DNA from: Deltaproteobacteria bacterium
GTDB taxonomy: Bacteria; Desulfobacterota; Binatia; UBA1149; CAITLU01
Length of the DNA: 52,629 nucleotides
Direction: 5' to 3'
Assembly: GCA_016218925.1 (NCBI GenBank)
Contig: JACRCR010000197.1
Span: 1 to 52,629, forward strand
The first letter of the stretch is position 1. The number at the start of each line of letters is the position of its first letter. The notes beneath the pieces are model-generated. The model was not told the origin of the DNA, did not search any database, and worked only from the letters and a program-made list of their open reading frames with translations. The translations under genes were made by a program, and so were the position numbers. This document shows, one piece after another, positions 8,634 through 16,270 of this stretch.

Positions 8634-10247
8634 TCAGGTCCGCTCGCGGGTCTCGTGGAAGCGCACTTCTGGCCAGTCTTTGGTCGTGCGCGCGAGTTCC
8701 CAGAGGTTGCGGGCCAGATACACCGGCGCGCCGTCGCGGTCCTCGGCCATCGCGGCGTGATGGTGATCGATGAAGCGCTTGAGCACGCCCGCGTCGGTCG
8801 CCGAGACCCAGCGCGCGGTCTCGTACGGGACGCTGTCGAAGCCGGCCTGCACGCCGTACTCGCCGGCGATGCGCGAGACCAGCACGTCGAGCTGGAGCTG
8901 GCCGACCACGCCGACCAGCCACTGCGATCCGAACAGCGGACGGAAGACCTGAGTGACGCCTTCCTCGGCCAGGTCCTCGAGCGCGCTGCGCAGTTGCTTG
9001 GCGCGCATCGGGTCTTCCAGCCGCACGCGCCTCAAGATCTCGGGCGCGAAGTTCGGGATGCCGGTAAAGCGCAGGTCCTCGCCTTCGGTCAGCGTATCGC
9101 CCACACGCAGTGTGCCGTGGTTGGGAATGCCGATGATGTCGCCGGGCAGGGCCTCTTCGGCCAGTTCGCGCTTCTGCGCGAAGAACAGGATGGGATTGTG
9201 CACCGCCAGCGTCTTGCCGGTGCGTGTGTGGCGCAGCTTCATGCCGCGGCTGAAGCGCCCCGAACACAGCCGCACGAAGGCGACGCGGTCGCGATGGTTC
9301 GGATCCATGTTGGCCTGCACTTTGAACACGAACCCGGTAACGGCCGCTTCGTCCGGCGAGACGTCGCGCGGCGCCGCGGGCTGGGCGCGCGGCGCCGGCG
9401 CCAGCTCGATCAACGCCTGCAAGAGTTCGCCGACGCAGTAGTCTTTGAGGGCGCTGCCGAACAACACCGGCGTCATGTGGCCGGCGCGATACGAGTCGAC
9501 GTCGAGCGGCTTGTAGGCCGACTGCGCCAGCTCGACGCTCTCGCGCGCGAGCGCGAGAACGGCGGCGGGGATCCGACCGTCGAGCACCGGGTCGTCGACC
9601 CCGCTGCACTCGACGACCTCGTCGAACGGCGCGCCGGGCCCGGATCCGGAAGTCAGCAGGTGTCGGGCGCGCAGGTCGTAGCAGCCGCGGAAGTCGGCGC
9701 CCATCCCTAGCGGCCACGTCATCGGCGACACGTCGAGCGCCAGCGCGTTCTCGATCTCGTCGAGCAGCTCGAACGGATCGCGCCCCTCGCGGTCGATCTT
9801 GTTGATGAAGGTGATGATCGGGATGTCGCGCAGCCGGCAGACCTCGAAGAGCTTGCGGGTCTGTGCCTCGATGCCTTTGGCTGCGTCGATCACCATGATG
9901 GCCGAGTCGACCGCGGTCAGCGTGCGGTAGGTGTCTTCGCTGAAGTCCTCGTGGCCGGGAGTGTCCAGAAGGTTCATCGTGACGCCGTCGAGTTCGAAGG
10001 TCATCACCGAACTGGAGATCGAAATGCCGCGGCTGCGCTCTATCTCCATCCAGTCCGATTGCGTGCGGCGCCGGTCGGCGCGCGCCTTGACGTGGCCGGC
10101 AAGCCGGATCGCGCCGCCGAACAGCAGCAGTTTCTCGGTCAGCGTGGTCTTGCCGGCGTCCGGGTGCGAGATGATCGCGAACGTGCGCCGGGGCGATCCG
10201 CCTTGCGCGCTCCGGGGACGCGCGGGCTCTTTGGTGGTTTCGTCCAT
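8634..10247 (-). CDS. prfC: Peptide chain release factor 3 (translational GTPase)
   Basis: 537 residues (E. coli RF3 is 529). RF3 recycles RF1/RF2 from the ribosome after termination. The GTPase motifs are intact: G1 'SHPDAGKTT', G2 within 'ERSRGISISSS', G3 'DTPGHEDF', G4 'NKID'. They are followed by an EF-Tu-like domain 2 and the RF3-specific C-terminal domain ('FGSQWLVGVVGQLQLDVL', 'VARWVS'-like segment). The ATG at 10247 gives a short N-terminal extension of about 20 residues before the G domain. No good ribosome site is visible. It stands alone, with about 134 featureless bases between it and the next minus-strand gene. Confidence 0.97.
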   Translation of the reverse strand: MDETTKEPARPRSAQGGSPRRTFAIISHPDAGKTTLTEKLLLFGGAIRLAGHVKARADRRRTQSDWMEIERSRGISISSSVMTFELDGVTMNLLDTPGHEDFSEDTYRTLTAVDSAIMVIDAAKGIEAQTRKLFEVCRLRDIPIITFINKIDREGRDPFELLDEIENALALDVSPMTWPLGMGADFRGCYDLRARHLLTSGSGPGAPFDEVVECSGVDDPVLDGRIPAAVLALARESVELAQSAYKPLDVDSYRAGHMTPVLFGSALKDYCVGELLQALIELAPAPRAQPAAPRDVSPDEAAVTGFVFKVQANMDPNHRDRVAFVRLCSGRFSRGMKLRHTRTGKTLAVHNPILFFAQKRELAEEALPGDIIGIPNHGTLRVGDTLTEGEDLRFTGIPNFAPEILRRVRLEDPMRAKQLRSALEDLAEEGVTQVFRPLFGSQWLVGVVGQLQLDVLVSRIAGEYGVQAGFDSVPYETARWVSATDAGVLKRFIDHHHAAMAEDRDGAPVYLARNLWELARTTKDWPEVRFHETRERT

Positions 10248-10381
10248 GCTAACGGGATACGCGCGCTGCGTTCTACCTGGCGCAAGGTGCGCAGCGGTAA
10301 GCCGCCTTTAGTAGAAGGCTTCGGGTCCGCGATCAACTCGCCCATCGCGTGGCACGCCACCGAGACGCGATCGCGTTGTGG

Positions 10382-10651
10382 CTAGCGATCGCCCGACTTG
10401 CGCGGCGCGCTGGACTTGCCGTGCGCGTAGCCGCCGCCGGGGCCGCGCCCCGAGCCCGCCTGAGCGACGCCGGTTCCAGGGGTGCTGGCGCCGACCTCCA
10501 GGGTTCCGGCCTCGGCGAGCTTGTGCAGCGCGGGATGTTCGGCGGCCTCGTCGCGGATGCTTCCGGACTCGCCCGGACCCAGATGCAGGGTTTTGCCTCC
10601 AGGCAGCGGAACCCGAAGGGGAGCGGCGGACAGATTCTTGATGCTTCTCAT
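10382..10651 (-). CDS. Small basic protein at the end of the vWA-TPR-ExbB-ExbD operon
   Basis: 89 residues. The first 55 or so look like a compact beta-rich module ('NLSAAPLRVPLPGGKTLHLGP', then 'DEAAEHPALHKLAEAGTLEV'), and the tail is a Gly/Ser/Lys-rich disordered stretch. It has a good GGAGAG site 7 bases before ATG and starts 55 bases after the exbD stop on the same strand, so it may be the last gene of that operon. There is no signal peptide or membrane segment, so it is probably cytoplasmic. I do not recognise a named family. The beta module resembles short phage- or virion-associated hypothetical proteins, but that is only an impression. Confidence 0.6.
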   Translation of the reverse strand: MRSIKNLSAAPLRVPLPGGKTLHLGPGESGSIRDEAAEHPALHKLAEAGTLEVGASTPGTGVAQAGSGRGPGGGYAHGKSSAPRKSGDR

Positions 10652-10706
10652 GGCTGGCTCTCCGGTGGGTCGAATGGCGACAGTCTACCGTGACCGGCGG
10701 CGTTGC

Positions 10707-11150
10707 CTACTGCCCGCCCTGCGGGGCCTCGCCCTCGCGTGGTTTTTCGGCGGCGACCGAAATCGCCACCGCGCCGGCGCGCTTGGCGGCGTCCATGATG
10801 CGCACCACCTCGCCGAGCAGCACCGAGCGATCGCCTTGAAGGATGACGAGCTTCTTGGGGTCGTCGGCCAGCAGGTCGCGCAGCGTCGCCTCGAGCTGCT
10901 CGGCCGGAACCGGTACCTGATTGACGAAGATCCTGTTGTCGGGAGTGACCGTGACGGTCAGCCCGCGGGTTTCTTCGACAGTCTGCGTGGATTTGGGCAG
11001 GTTCACTTTGGCGGCCGACTCGACCATCGCCGAAGTCGTGATCATGAAGATGATCAGCAGCACGAGGAAGATGTCGGTGAGCGGCGTGATGTTGATCTCG
11101 GCCATGATCGAGTCCGAAGACTCGTCGCCGTTCATCTTACCGAACGCCAT
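10707..11150 (-). CDS. exbD: ExbD/TolR-family proton-channel subunit
   Basis: 147 residues with a single N-terminal membrane helix and a periplasmic domain. The segment 'EINITPLTDIFLVLLIIFM' carries the conserved Asp (D26) required for proton coupling in ExbD/TolR. The periplasmic part shows the family beta-alpha pattern ending 'VVRIMDAAKRAGAVAIS'. It starts inside the last codons of the ExbB gene (14-base overlap), so the two are translationally coupled and probably assemble as the usual ExbB5D2-type motor. A GGGGGA-like ribosome site precedes the ATG. In-frame ATGs at codons 6 and 16 are less likely starts. Confidence 0.94.
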   Translation of the reverse strand: MAFGKMNGDESSDSIMAEINITPLTDIFLVLLIIFMITTSAMVESAAKVNLPKSTQTVEETRGLTVTVTPDNRIFVNQVPVPAEQLEATLRDLLADDPKKLVILQGDRSVLLGEVVRIMDAAKRAGAVAISVAAEKPREGEAPQGGQ

Positions 11151-11817
11151 GGGTTCCCCCGTCGTGGATGCCGCCGATGGCGGCGGCTTCTATCACACGC
11201 CCGAGACCGACTCGGAGTTGGGTGTCGAGCGCGGAGATCTTGACCTGGAAGTAGTTGAACGCGATCAGCGCCAGGATCGCCACGAACAGACCCATCGCGG
11301 TCGCTACCAGCGCTTCGGAGATTCCTGCAGCCACTACCGCAAACCCCCCGGCCCCCATCATCGCCATCTGGTGGAACGACTTGATGATGCCGATCACCGT
11401 GCCCAGCAGGCCGATGAACGGGGCCGACGAAGCCGCGGTGCCGAGCAGCCAGGTGCCGCTCCTGAGCAGCCGGGTCTCGTCCAGGCGCCGGCGCTCGCCG
11501 CACTCGACCACTTCTTCGACGCCCGGCCGGGCCAACAGCGGCAGCAGCGCGGCGTAGATGCGCGCGGCCGGGGAGGTGACGAGGTGCGCGTCGAGCATCG
11601 AGGCGGCTCCTGCCGAGTCGCCCTCGCGCAGCAACTCGCAGGTCGAATCGGTGACGCTCTCGATCGCGCTTGGCACGCTGCGCAGCACCCACAGACGCTC
11701 GATGATGATGCTGGTGGCAATGAACGACATGGCGATCAGCGGGTAGGTCGTGTACCAGGCCTGGCGGATCAGATCGAAGACGCTCAGGACGGCTGGGACG
11801 GCTGCGGTGGTTTCCAT
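11137..11817 (-). CDS. exbB: MotA/TolQ/ExbB-family proton-channel subunit
   Basis: 226 residues with the three-helix layout of ExbB/TolQ. A first helix at about residues 24-44 is followed by a long cytoplasmic stretch. The second helix ('TAASSAPFIGLLGTVIGIIKSF') and third helix ('GISEALVATAMGLFVAILALIAF') carry the conserved small and polar residues that line the proton path. The ATG at 11817 has a GGAG site 7 bases upstream and fits the family N-terminus. It lies 56 bases downstream of the TPR gene and overlaps exbD. It probably uses the proton-motive force to drive the SxxxH-anchored vWA protein encoded at the head of this operon. Confidence 0.94.
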   Translation of the reverse strand: METTAAVPAVLSVFDLIRQAWYTTYPLIAMSFIATSIIIERLWVLRSVPSAIESVTDSTCELLREGDSAGAASMLDAHLVTSPAARIYAALLPLLARPGVEEVVECGERRRLDETRLLRSGTWLLGTAASSAPFIGLLGTVIGIIKSFHQMAMMGAGGFAVVAAGISEALVATAMGLFVAILALIAFNYFQVKISALDTQLRVGLGRVIEAAAIGGIHDGGTHGVR

Positions 11818-11873
11818 GGTTCTCCTCTCGCTCGAATCTACTACTGCTGCTGCTCTCGCTGCGCTGCGTCGGT

Positions 11874-14306
11874 CTAGCGTCCGCCGGCGCCGCATGCGCG
11901 TGCGGCCAGGCCGCCGAAGCGTTGCCGGGTCGTCGCGTCGCGAAGGTCGGGACGGAACTCGTCGACTTCCTTTACCGCGGAGCACGCTTGGTCGGCGTGG
12001 CCTGACGCGAACATGGCGTTGGCTGCCGCCAGCCGGGCTTCATACCAGGCCGGGCTGGCCACTTCCTGCATGGTAGCCAGGCGCGACCAGTACTCGGCCG
12101 AGGCGGCGGCGTCGCTGCGCTGGTCGGCCAGCATCGCGGCTGCGCGCAGCACGGTGCGCGAACCCGGGCTGGCGGCGACCAGTTCTGCGTACAGCGCGGC
12201 GGCTTCGTCGAATCGTCCCTGCTCGACCCAGATCTGCGCCAGATTGAGCCTGGCGTCCTGAGGGATGGGGCGTCCTTCCTTCTTCAGGCGGTCGAGCGCC
12301 GTGCCGGCCAGCGCGGCCCACCTGCGTCCGGCGCCAGGGTCGGTGTCGCCCGCCCACGCCGATACGCGCAGCAGCACCCGCGCCAGGCGCTCGAGGATGT
12401 CGAGCGAGATCGGGTCCTTGAAGCTGAGCGAAGCCAGCGCCGCGACGCCGCGCTCGGCGTCGTCGTAGCGCTCGAGTCCGGCCGCGGCTGCCAGCCTCAG
12501 TGCTGCGGCGGGTACGTGCAGCTCGCGGGCATCGGGGAACCTCCTCTCGAAGCCTTCCAGCGTGGCCAGCGCGTCGGCCGGCTGCGCGCCGGGTCCTACG
12601 GCCTGGCCCATCGCGTTGGCGAACACGGTGCGCGCACGAAGGTCGGCGACGGCCAGTCGGGCGTTGGCGGCGGCGAGCTCGTCGAAACGCTGGTAGTCTG
12701 CGGCAAGCCGCGCGCGGATCGGTTGCGCCCATTCCTTGTCGGCGTCGTCGGGCCGATTCCAGATGGCGTCGGCCAGGCACTGCACCGAGGCGGCAGCGGC
12801 GCGCAGTTCGAAGACGGCGGGACCGCGCACCTGCTCGTAGGCGTCGGCGGCTTCGGTGAAGCGGCGCGCGTTCTGCAACAATTCGCCGTAGCGGAACAGC
12901 CCTTCGTAGCGAGAAGGGTGCTGCGGGAACTTCTTGACGAAATTCTCGACCGCGGCGCTGAAGGTTCCGAGCACCTCGGGCGAAGGCTCGGCGCGGTAAA
13001 CGCCTTCGGCGGCGCGCAACTGCAAGTAGGCCGCCTCTGGTGCCAGCGGGCCATCGGGGGCGAGACCGAGATAGGTACGCAACTCGCGCTCGGCGTCGGC
13101 GAAGCGGCCCAGTCGGAAGTAACAGACGCCGAGGCGGTGGTGCACCTCGGTGGCGTGTTCGCGGGCGGCGGCGTCGGTGGACCCGAGGATCGCTTCGTAG
13201 GCCTTGGCGGCCTGCGCGAACTTCTCTTCCGATGCCAGATTCTCGGCGGCGATCCATTCCGACGACGCCGACGCGCCCAGCACCGAACGCGGATCCTTCA
13301 TGTGTGCCAGAACGATCTGCGAGGCGCGCCGGGAGGCGGCGGGTCCTGCGGCGGAAAGCTGAGCGACGATCCCTGCGGCTTCCTTCTCGGTACCCTCGCC
13401 AGGGTTCTTCACCAGCGCGTCGAGGCGCAGCATCCGCACCTGGTTGACGGTATCGGCTCCGACCCCGGCGCCTTGCACTTCGGCCAGCAGCTTGCGGGTC
13501 TCCGCCAGCGCGGCGTCTCCGCCAGCGCCGGCGCGCAGCTGGCCGAGCGAGAGCCGCGCTGGCCAGTACAGCGGACTTGCTCTTCCGGCGTCGAGCACCG
13601 CCTGCAGGTCGGCCTCGGCGTACTCGCGCTCGCCGAGTTCGCCTTCGGCCATCGCGCGCCCGAGCGTGCTCTCCAGGCGTACCTTGTCGTCGGCGGCGGC
13701 GATGAACTGCGAGAATTCGCGCACGCTCTTTTGCAGCCAGGCCTTGCGCTTGTCGGTCTGCTCGGGATTGAGCATGGCCAGCCGGTAGTGGAGCCACGAC
13801 AACTGGCCGGCGGCGGCCAGTACGAAGCCGCGATCGACCTGCCACCAGTGTTCCTTGTAGAGCACCTCGGGATTGCCGTCCTCGGCGATGATGCGATTCT
13901 GCGCCTTGTCGATCCTTCCCTGGTGGTAGGCGTGGAGTCTCTCGAGCGCCGGCAGCAGCGCTGCTGCCAGCGAGTTGGCGGCGGAGCGGCTCTCGCCGGC
14001 GCCGCTCTTGACCCACTGGTCGTAGCGGTCGGCGACCTGCACGGACAGACCGGCCAGATCGCCGAACAAGTCGCGCTCTGCCTCCTCGCCGAGATCGCCG
14101 GCCACCGCGCGTTCGACGCGTTGGGAAATGTCGCCGGCGCGCGCCTGCGGCGCCGGCAAGGCAGTGGCGAGCACGAGCCCGAACGCCAGCCCGGCGCAAC
14201 GCCAGGCGAGGCGGCCGCGCGCGCCACCCGGGTCACTACGGCGGCCATCGGCGCGATGGCCGTCAATCAGCGCTCGGCGGCGGATCGCGACACCTCCTTT
14301 CTCCAC
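11874..14306 (-). CDS. Large periplasmic TPR protein of the vWA-ExbBD operon
   Basis: Up to 810 residues. After a basic n-region, a hydrophobic stretch ('GLAFGLVLATALPAP') ending 'ARA-GD' is a signal peptide, so the protein is exported. The rest is almost entirely alpha-helical with TPR-like repeats, for example 'AREHATEVHHRLGVCYFRLGRFADAERELRTYLG' at about residues 390-420 and 'LAQIWVEQGRFDEAAALYAEL' near 720, suggesting an extended scaffold. It overlaps the vWA gene by 40 bases. The start is odd: a perfect AAAGGAGGT lies just after the GTG at 14306 and 6 bases before an ATC codon at 14283-14285, with no ATG in frame. Initiation could therefore be at GTG 14306 or, unusually, at that ATC. Confidence 0.85.
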   Translation of the reverse strand: MEKGGVAIRRRALIDGHRADGRRSDPGGARGRLAWRCAGLAFGLVLATALPAPQARAGDISQRVERAVAGDLGEEAERDLFGDLAGLSVQVADRYDQWVKSGAGESRSAANSLAAALLPALERLHAYHQGRIDKAQNRIIAEDGNPEVLYKEHWWQVDRGFVLAAAGQLSWLHYRLAMLNPEQTDKRKAWLQKSVREFSQFIAAADDKVRLESTLGRAMAEGELGEREYAEADLQAVLDAGRASPLYWPARLSLGQLRAGAGGDAALAETRKLLAEVQGAGVGADTVNQVRMLRLDALVKNPGEGTEKEAAGIVAQLSAAGPAASRRASQIVLAHMKDPRSVLGASASSEWIAAENLASEEKFAQAAKAYEAILGSTDAAAREHATEVHHRLGVCYFRLGRFADAERELRTYLGLAPDGPLAPEAAYLQLRAAEGVYRAEPSPEVLGTFSAAVENFVKKFPQHPSRYEGLFRYGELLQNARRFTEAADAYEQVRGPAVFELRAAAASVQCLADAIWNRPDDADKEWAQPIRARLAADYQRFDELAAANARLAVADLRARTVFANAMGQAVGPGAQPADALATLEGFERRFPDARELHVPAAALRLAAAAGLERYDDAERGVAALASLSFKDPISLDILERLARVLLRVSAWAGDTDPGAGRRWAALAGTALDRLKKEGRPIPQDARLNLAQIWVEQGRFDEAAALYAELVAASPGSRTVLRAAAMLADQRSDAAASAEYWSRLATMQEVASPAWYEARLAAANAMFASGHADQACSAVKEVDEFRPDLRDATTRQRFGGLAARACGAGGR

Positions 14307-15502
14307 TGCGGCCCGAAGGCCGCGACCATCAGTTCCTGGGCGAGCTTGCCTTCGTCGCCGAGCGGGATCAGTTCGCCTCCGCCGCCGTTGGCCAGCGCGG
14401 TGAAGTAGTTCTGCAACTCGCCGTAGAACGCGGGCATCGGTGCGATCTTGTCGGTCACCGTACCGAACAGCGCCTGCTGCAAGGCGAGCTGGTAGTTGCG
14501 GTGCATCATCTCGGAGAGGTCGAGTACGTGGACGACGCCGCCCCTGGCGTGGAAGTCCTTGACCAGGCTCTGCAGCGCGGCTTCCTGGCCCTCGTGTGGC
14601 GGCGAACTCGGTACCAGCACGATGACCCGGCGCGCGAACTCACGCCACTCCAGTTCCTCGATGGCGGTACGCATGCCCTCGTAGACGGCTTCGGTGTAGT
14701 CGCCGCCGCCACCTGCCTTGATGTACTTGATGAAGGACTCGAGCTTGTCGGCGTGGAATGACAGCGACGACATTCGCACGGTGAAGTCGTCGCCCTTGTC
14801 TTTGTAGATGACGAATCCGACGCGGGCATTGGGGACCAGGTGCTGGATCTGTCCGACCAGCTCTCGCATGCGGGCCCTGACCGTGTCGATCGCGAACTGC
14901 ATCGAGTTGGTGCCGTCGATCACGAAGGCGACGTCGAAGCCGAGGGTCTGCATCAGGCCCACGAAGTCGCCAAAGCCGCGCCCGAAACCGCGGCCGATCC
15001 CGCCGCCCATCCCGCCGCCGGCGCCGAACCCGGGACCCACCGCCATGCCGCCACCGGTGGAGCCGGGGACCGATCGCAGGCTGGAGGCGGTGCCCAGCGG
15101 GTTGATCTTCGGCGCGACGTCGCGCAGCCGCACGCCGACCTCGGCCAGGTCGGGGGTGACCTGGCTGGCCACCATCGGCAGCGGCTCGATCTCCTCCACC
15201 GCTTTGGCGATCGCGTCCTCGAGCGAATCCGACTTCTCGGTGCGCTCGGTCTGGGTCTCCAGACGGCCGTGGCCGACCAGCATCGAGAACAGTTTGCCGG
15301 TGCCGCCCTCCTCGGTCCCGGAGCCTCCCCCCCCGTCGAGCATCATCGTCGCCAGCAGCAACGCCAGCACGGCCGCGTGAATACCCAGCGAGACGAGGTA
15401 CGAGACACTCGTCTTGAAGTAGTCGCGCCGCAGCCAAGGGTAGACCGACCTGGGTCTGGGGCGGCGCGTGCTGTCGTCGGAGCCGGCCAAGCCGGCCACC
15501 AT
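14267..15502 (-). CDS. TonB/TolA-like anchored von Willebrand factor A protein
   Basis: 411 residues. A short cytoplasmic tail precedes one membrane helix (about 34-53) containing S38-x3-H42 in 'SLGIHAAVLALLLA'. This is the SxxxH signature that TonB and TolA use to engage ExbB/TolQ. A Gly-rich flexible region ('GGGMGGGIGRGFGRGFG', about 155-180) leads to a periplasmic vWA domain beginning 'FDVAFVIDGTNSMQF', whose MIDAS motif is DxTxS. There follow a conserved-Thr strand region ('GGGGDYTEAVYEGM') and 'VIVLVPSSPP'. No TonB or TolA C-terminal domain is present. It heads an operon with TPR, ExbB and ExbD genes. I infer an energy transducer whose output domain is vWA. Confidence 0.88.
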   Translation of the reverse strand: MVAGLAGSDDSTRRPRPRSVYPWLRRDYFKTSVSYLVSLGIHAAVLALLLATMMLDGGGGSGTEEGGTGKLFSMLVGHGRLETQTERTEKSDSLEDAIAKAVEEIEPLPMVASQVTPDLAEVGVRLRDVAPKINPLGTASSLRSVPGSTGGGMAVGPGFGAGGGMGGGIGRGFGRGFGDFVGLMQTLGFDVAFVIDGTNSMQFAIDTVRARMRELVGQIQHLVPNARVGFVIYKDKGDDFTVRMSSLSFHADKLESFIKYIKAGGGGDYTEAVYEGMRTAIEELEWREFARRVIVLVPSSPPHEGQEAALQSLVKDFHARGGVVHVLDLSEMMHRNYQLALQQALFGTVTDKIAPMPAFYGELQNYFTALANGGGGELIPLGDEGKLAQELMVAAFGPQWRKEVSRSAAER

Positions 15503-16041
15503 ATACTAGAGAAGCCGTGCAGTTCGTAGAGGGAATCGCACGCGGCGCGGGTCCGCGCGTTTCCCGCCGGCGCGCCGCCCATGGGCGGTCCGGGCGGCGT
15601 GCCCGGACGCGGGCCTCGCCCGCGCGGCAGATCGCCGCGGACGGATAGCCGAGGCGGCGTGTGCTGGCAGTGCGCGGCAGATGGATTGGCGACGCTGCGT
15701 GTGCTTGCAGCGCGCATCGCATTCTGGCGCGTGCGATGTCGCGCGGCGAATGAACGCTGGTAGACCGTGCGACGTCGGTGGGGATTCTCTAATTTTGCGT
15801 AGAAGCAAGTCGGTGCGCGCGCACTTTTTCTATAGCGGCATTAATTGGTCGGTAGGCTGGCACGCGACACCATCGCGATGAACTCGCACGCAGGTTGTCG
15901 TCGATCTCTTGCCGCGCATGTCGCGACGCGACGATGATCGGTGTTGACGTCGGGCCGCGCTTGCGACACTTAATACCACCATAGCTACCCTGACAAGGCT
16001 ATGCCGCCAGCCGCGGGCGCCACGACGGGGATGCAGATGCG

Positions 16042-16053
16042 GTTTGTACAAAC
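16042..16053. promoter_or_regulatory. 12-bp perfect palindrome, candidate operator
   Basis: GTTTGTACAAAC is a perfect 12-base palindrome and is AT-richer than its surroundings. It lies about 220 bases upstream of the first cytochrome gene. It has the form of a dimeric repressor or activator site; the cognate regulator is not identifiable here. Confidence 0.35.
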
Positions 16054-16185
16054 GCTGACCGTGAGGGATTGCGGTTCGGAGTTTTCTTTGCGGGGCGTTC
16101 GCGTCGGAACGAGCGATGACTCTGACGCGGCGGCCCTCGCAACGAGATGCGCAGCCGCATCTGGCAATCCAGGCCAACCTGACCA

Positions 16186-16213
16186 CTCGAGAGATTCTCG
16201 ATCTCTCGTCGAG
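16186..16213 (+). promoter_or_regulatory. Leader hairpin upstream of the multihaem cytochrome
   Basis: CGAGAGAT (16188-16195) pairs with ATCTCTCG (16201-16208) around a TCTCG loop. Flanking CT and AG bases extend the stem across a one-base bulge. It sits 57 bases before the ATG at 16271 and would be in the 5' untranslated region if transcription begins in the AT-richer patch upstream. It could be an attenuator, a protein-binding site or an mRNA stabiliser. Confidence 0.35.
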
Positions 16214-16270
16214 CCGTCGCGGTTGCTACGCGACGAATTCCCAACGATTCACGCAGAAGGAGCGCCGGTT

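Larger units (their letters stand above)
15503..16270. other. 768-base divergent intergenic region
   Basis: No credible gene is seen on either strand. The region separates the vWA operon (minus) from the cytochrome genes (plus) and includes less GC-rich patches around 15780-15860 and 15960-15990, where promoters are most likely. A short self-complementary GTGCGCGCGCAC followed by TTTTT lies near 15814-15830. Two better-defined symmetric elements, at 16042-16053 and 16186-16213, are listed separately. I saw no match to a known riboswitch; the c-di-GMP-I class was considered and not found. Confidence 0.6.

Noticed and set aside
15800-15835. GTGCGCGCGCAC followed by TTTTT as an intrinsic terminator
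   Set aside because: No plus-strand gene ends upstream of it, and the stem would be only four or five pairs; kept as a remark in the intergenic entry only.
15961-16270. Possible c-di-GMP-I riboswitch upstream of the cytochrome genes, as is common in Geobacter-type organisms
   Set aside because: The conserved core elements and tetraloop/receptor order could not be found; only generic hairpins are present.
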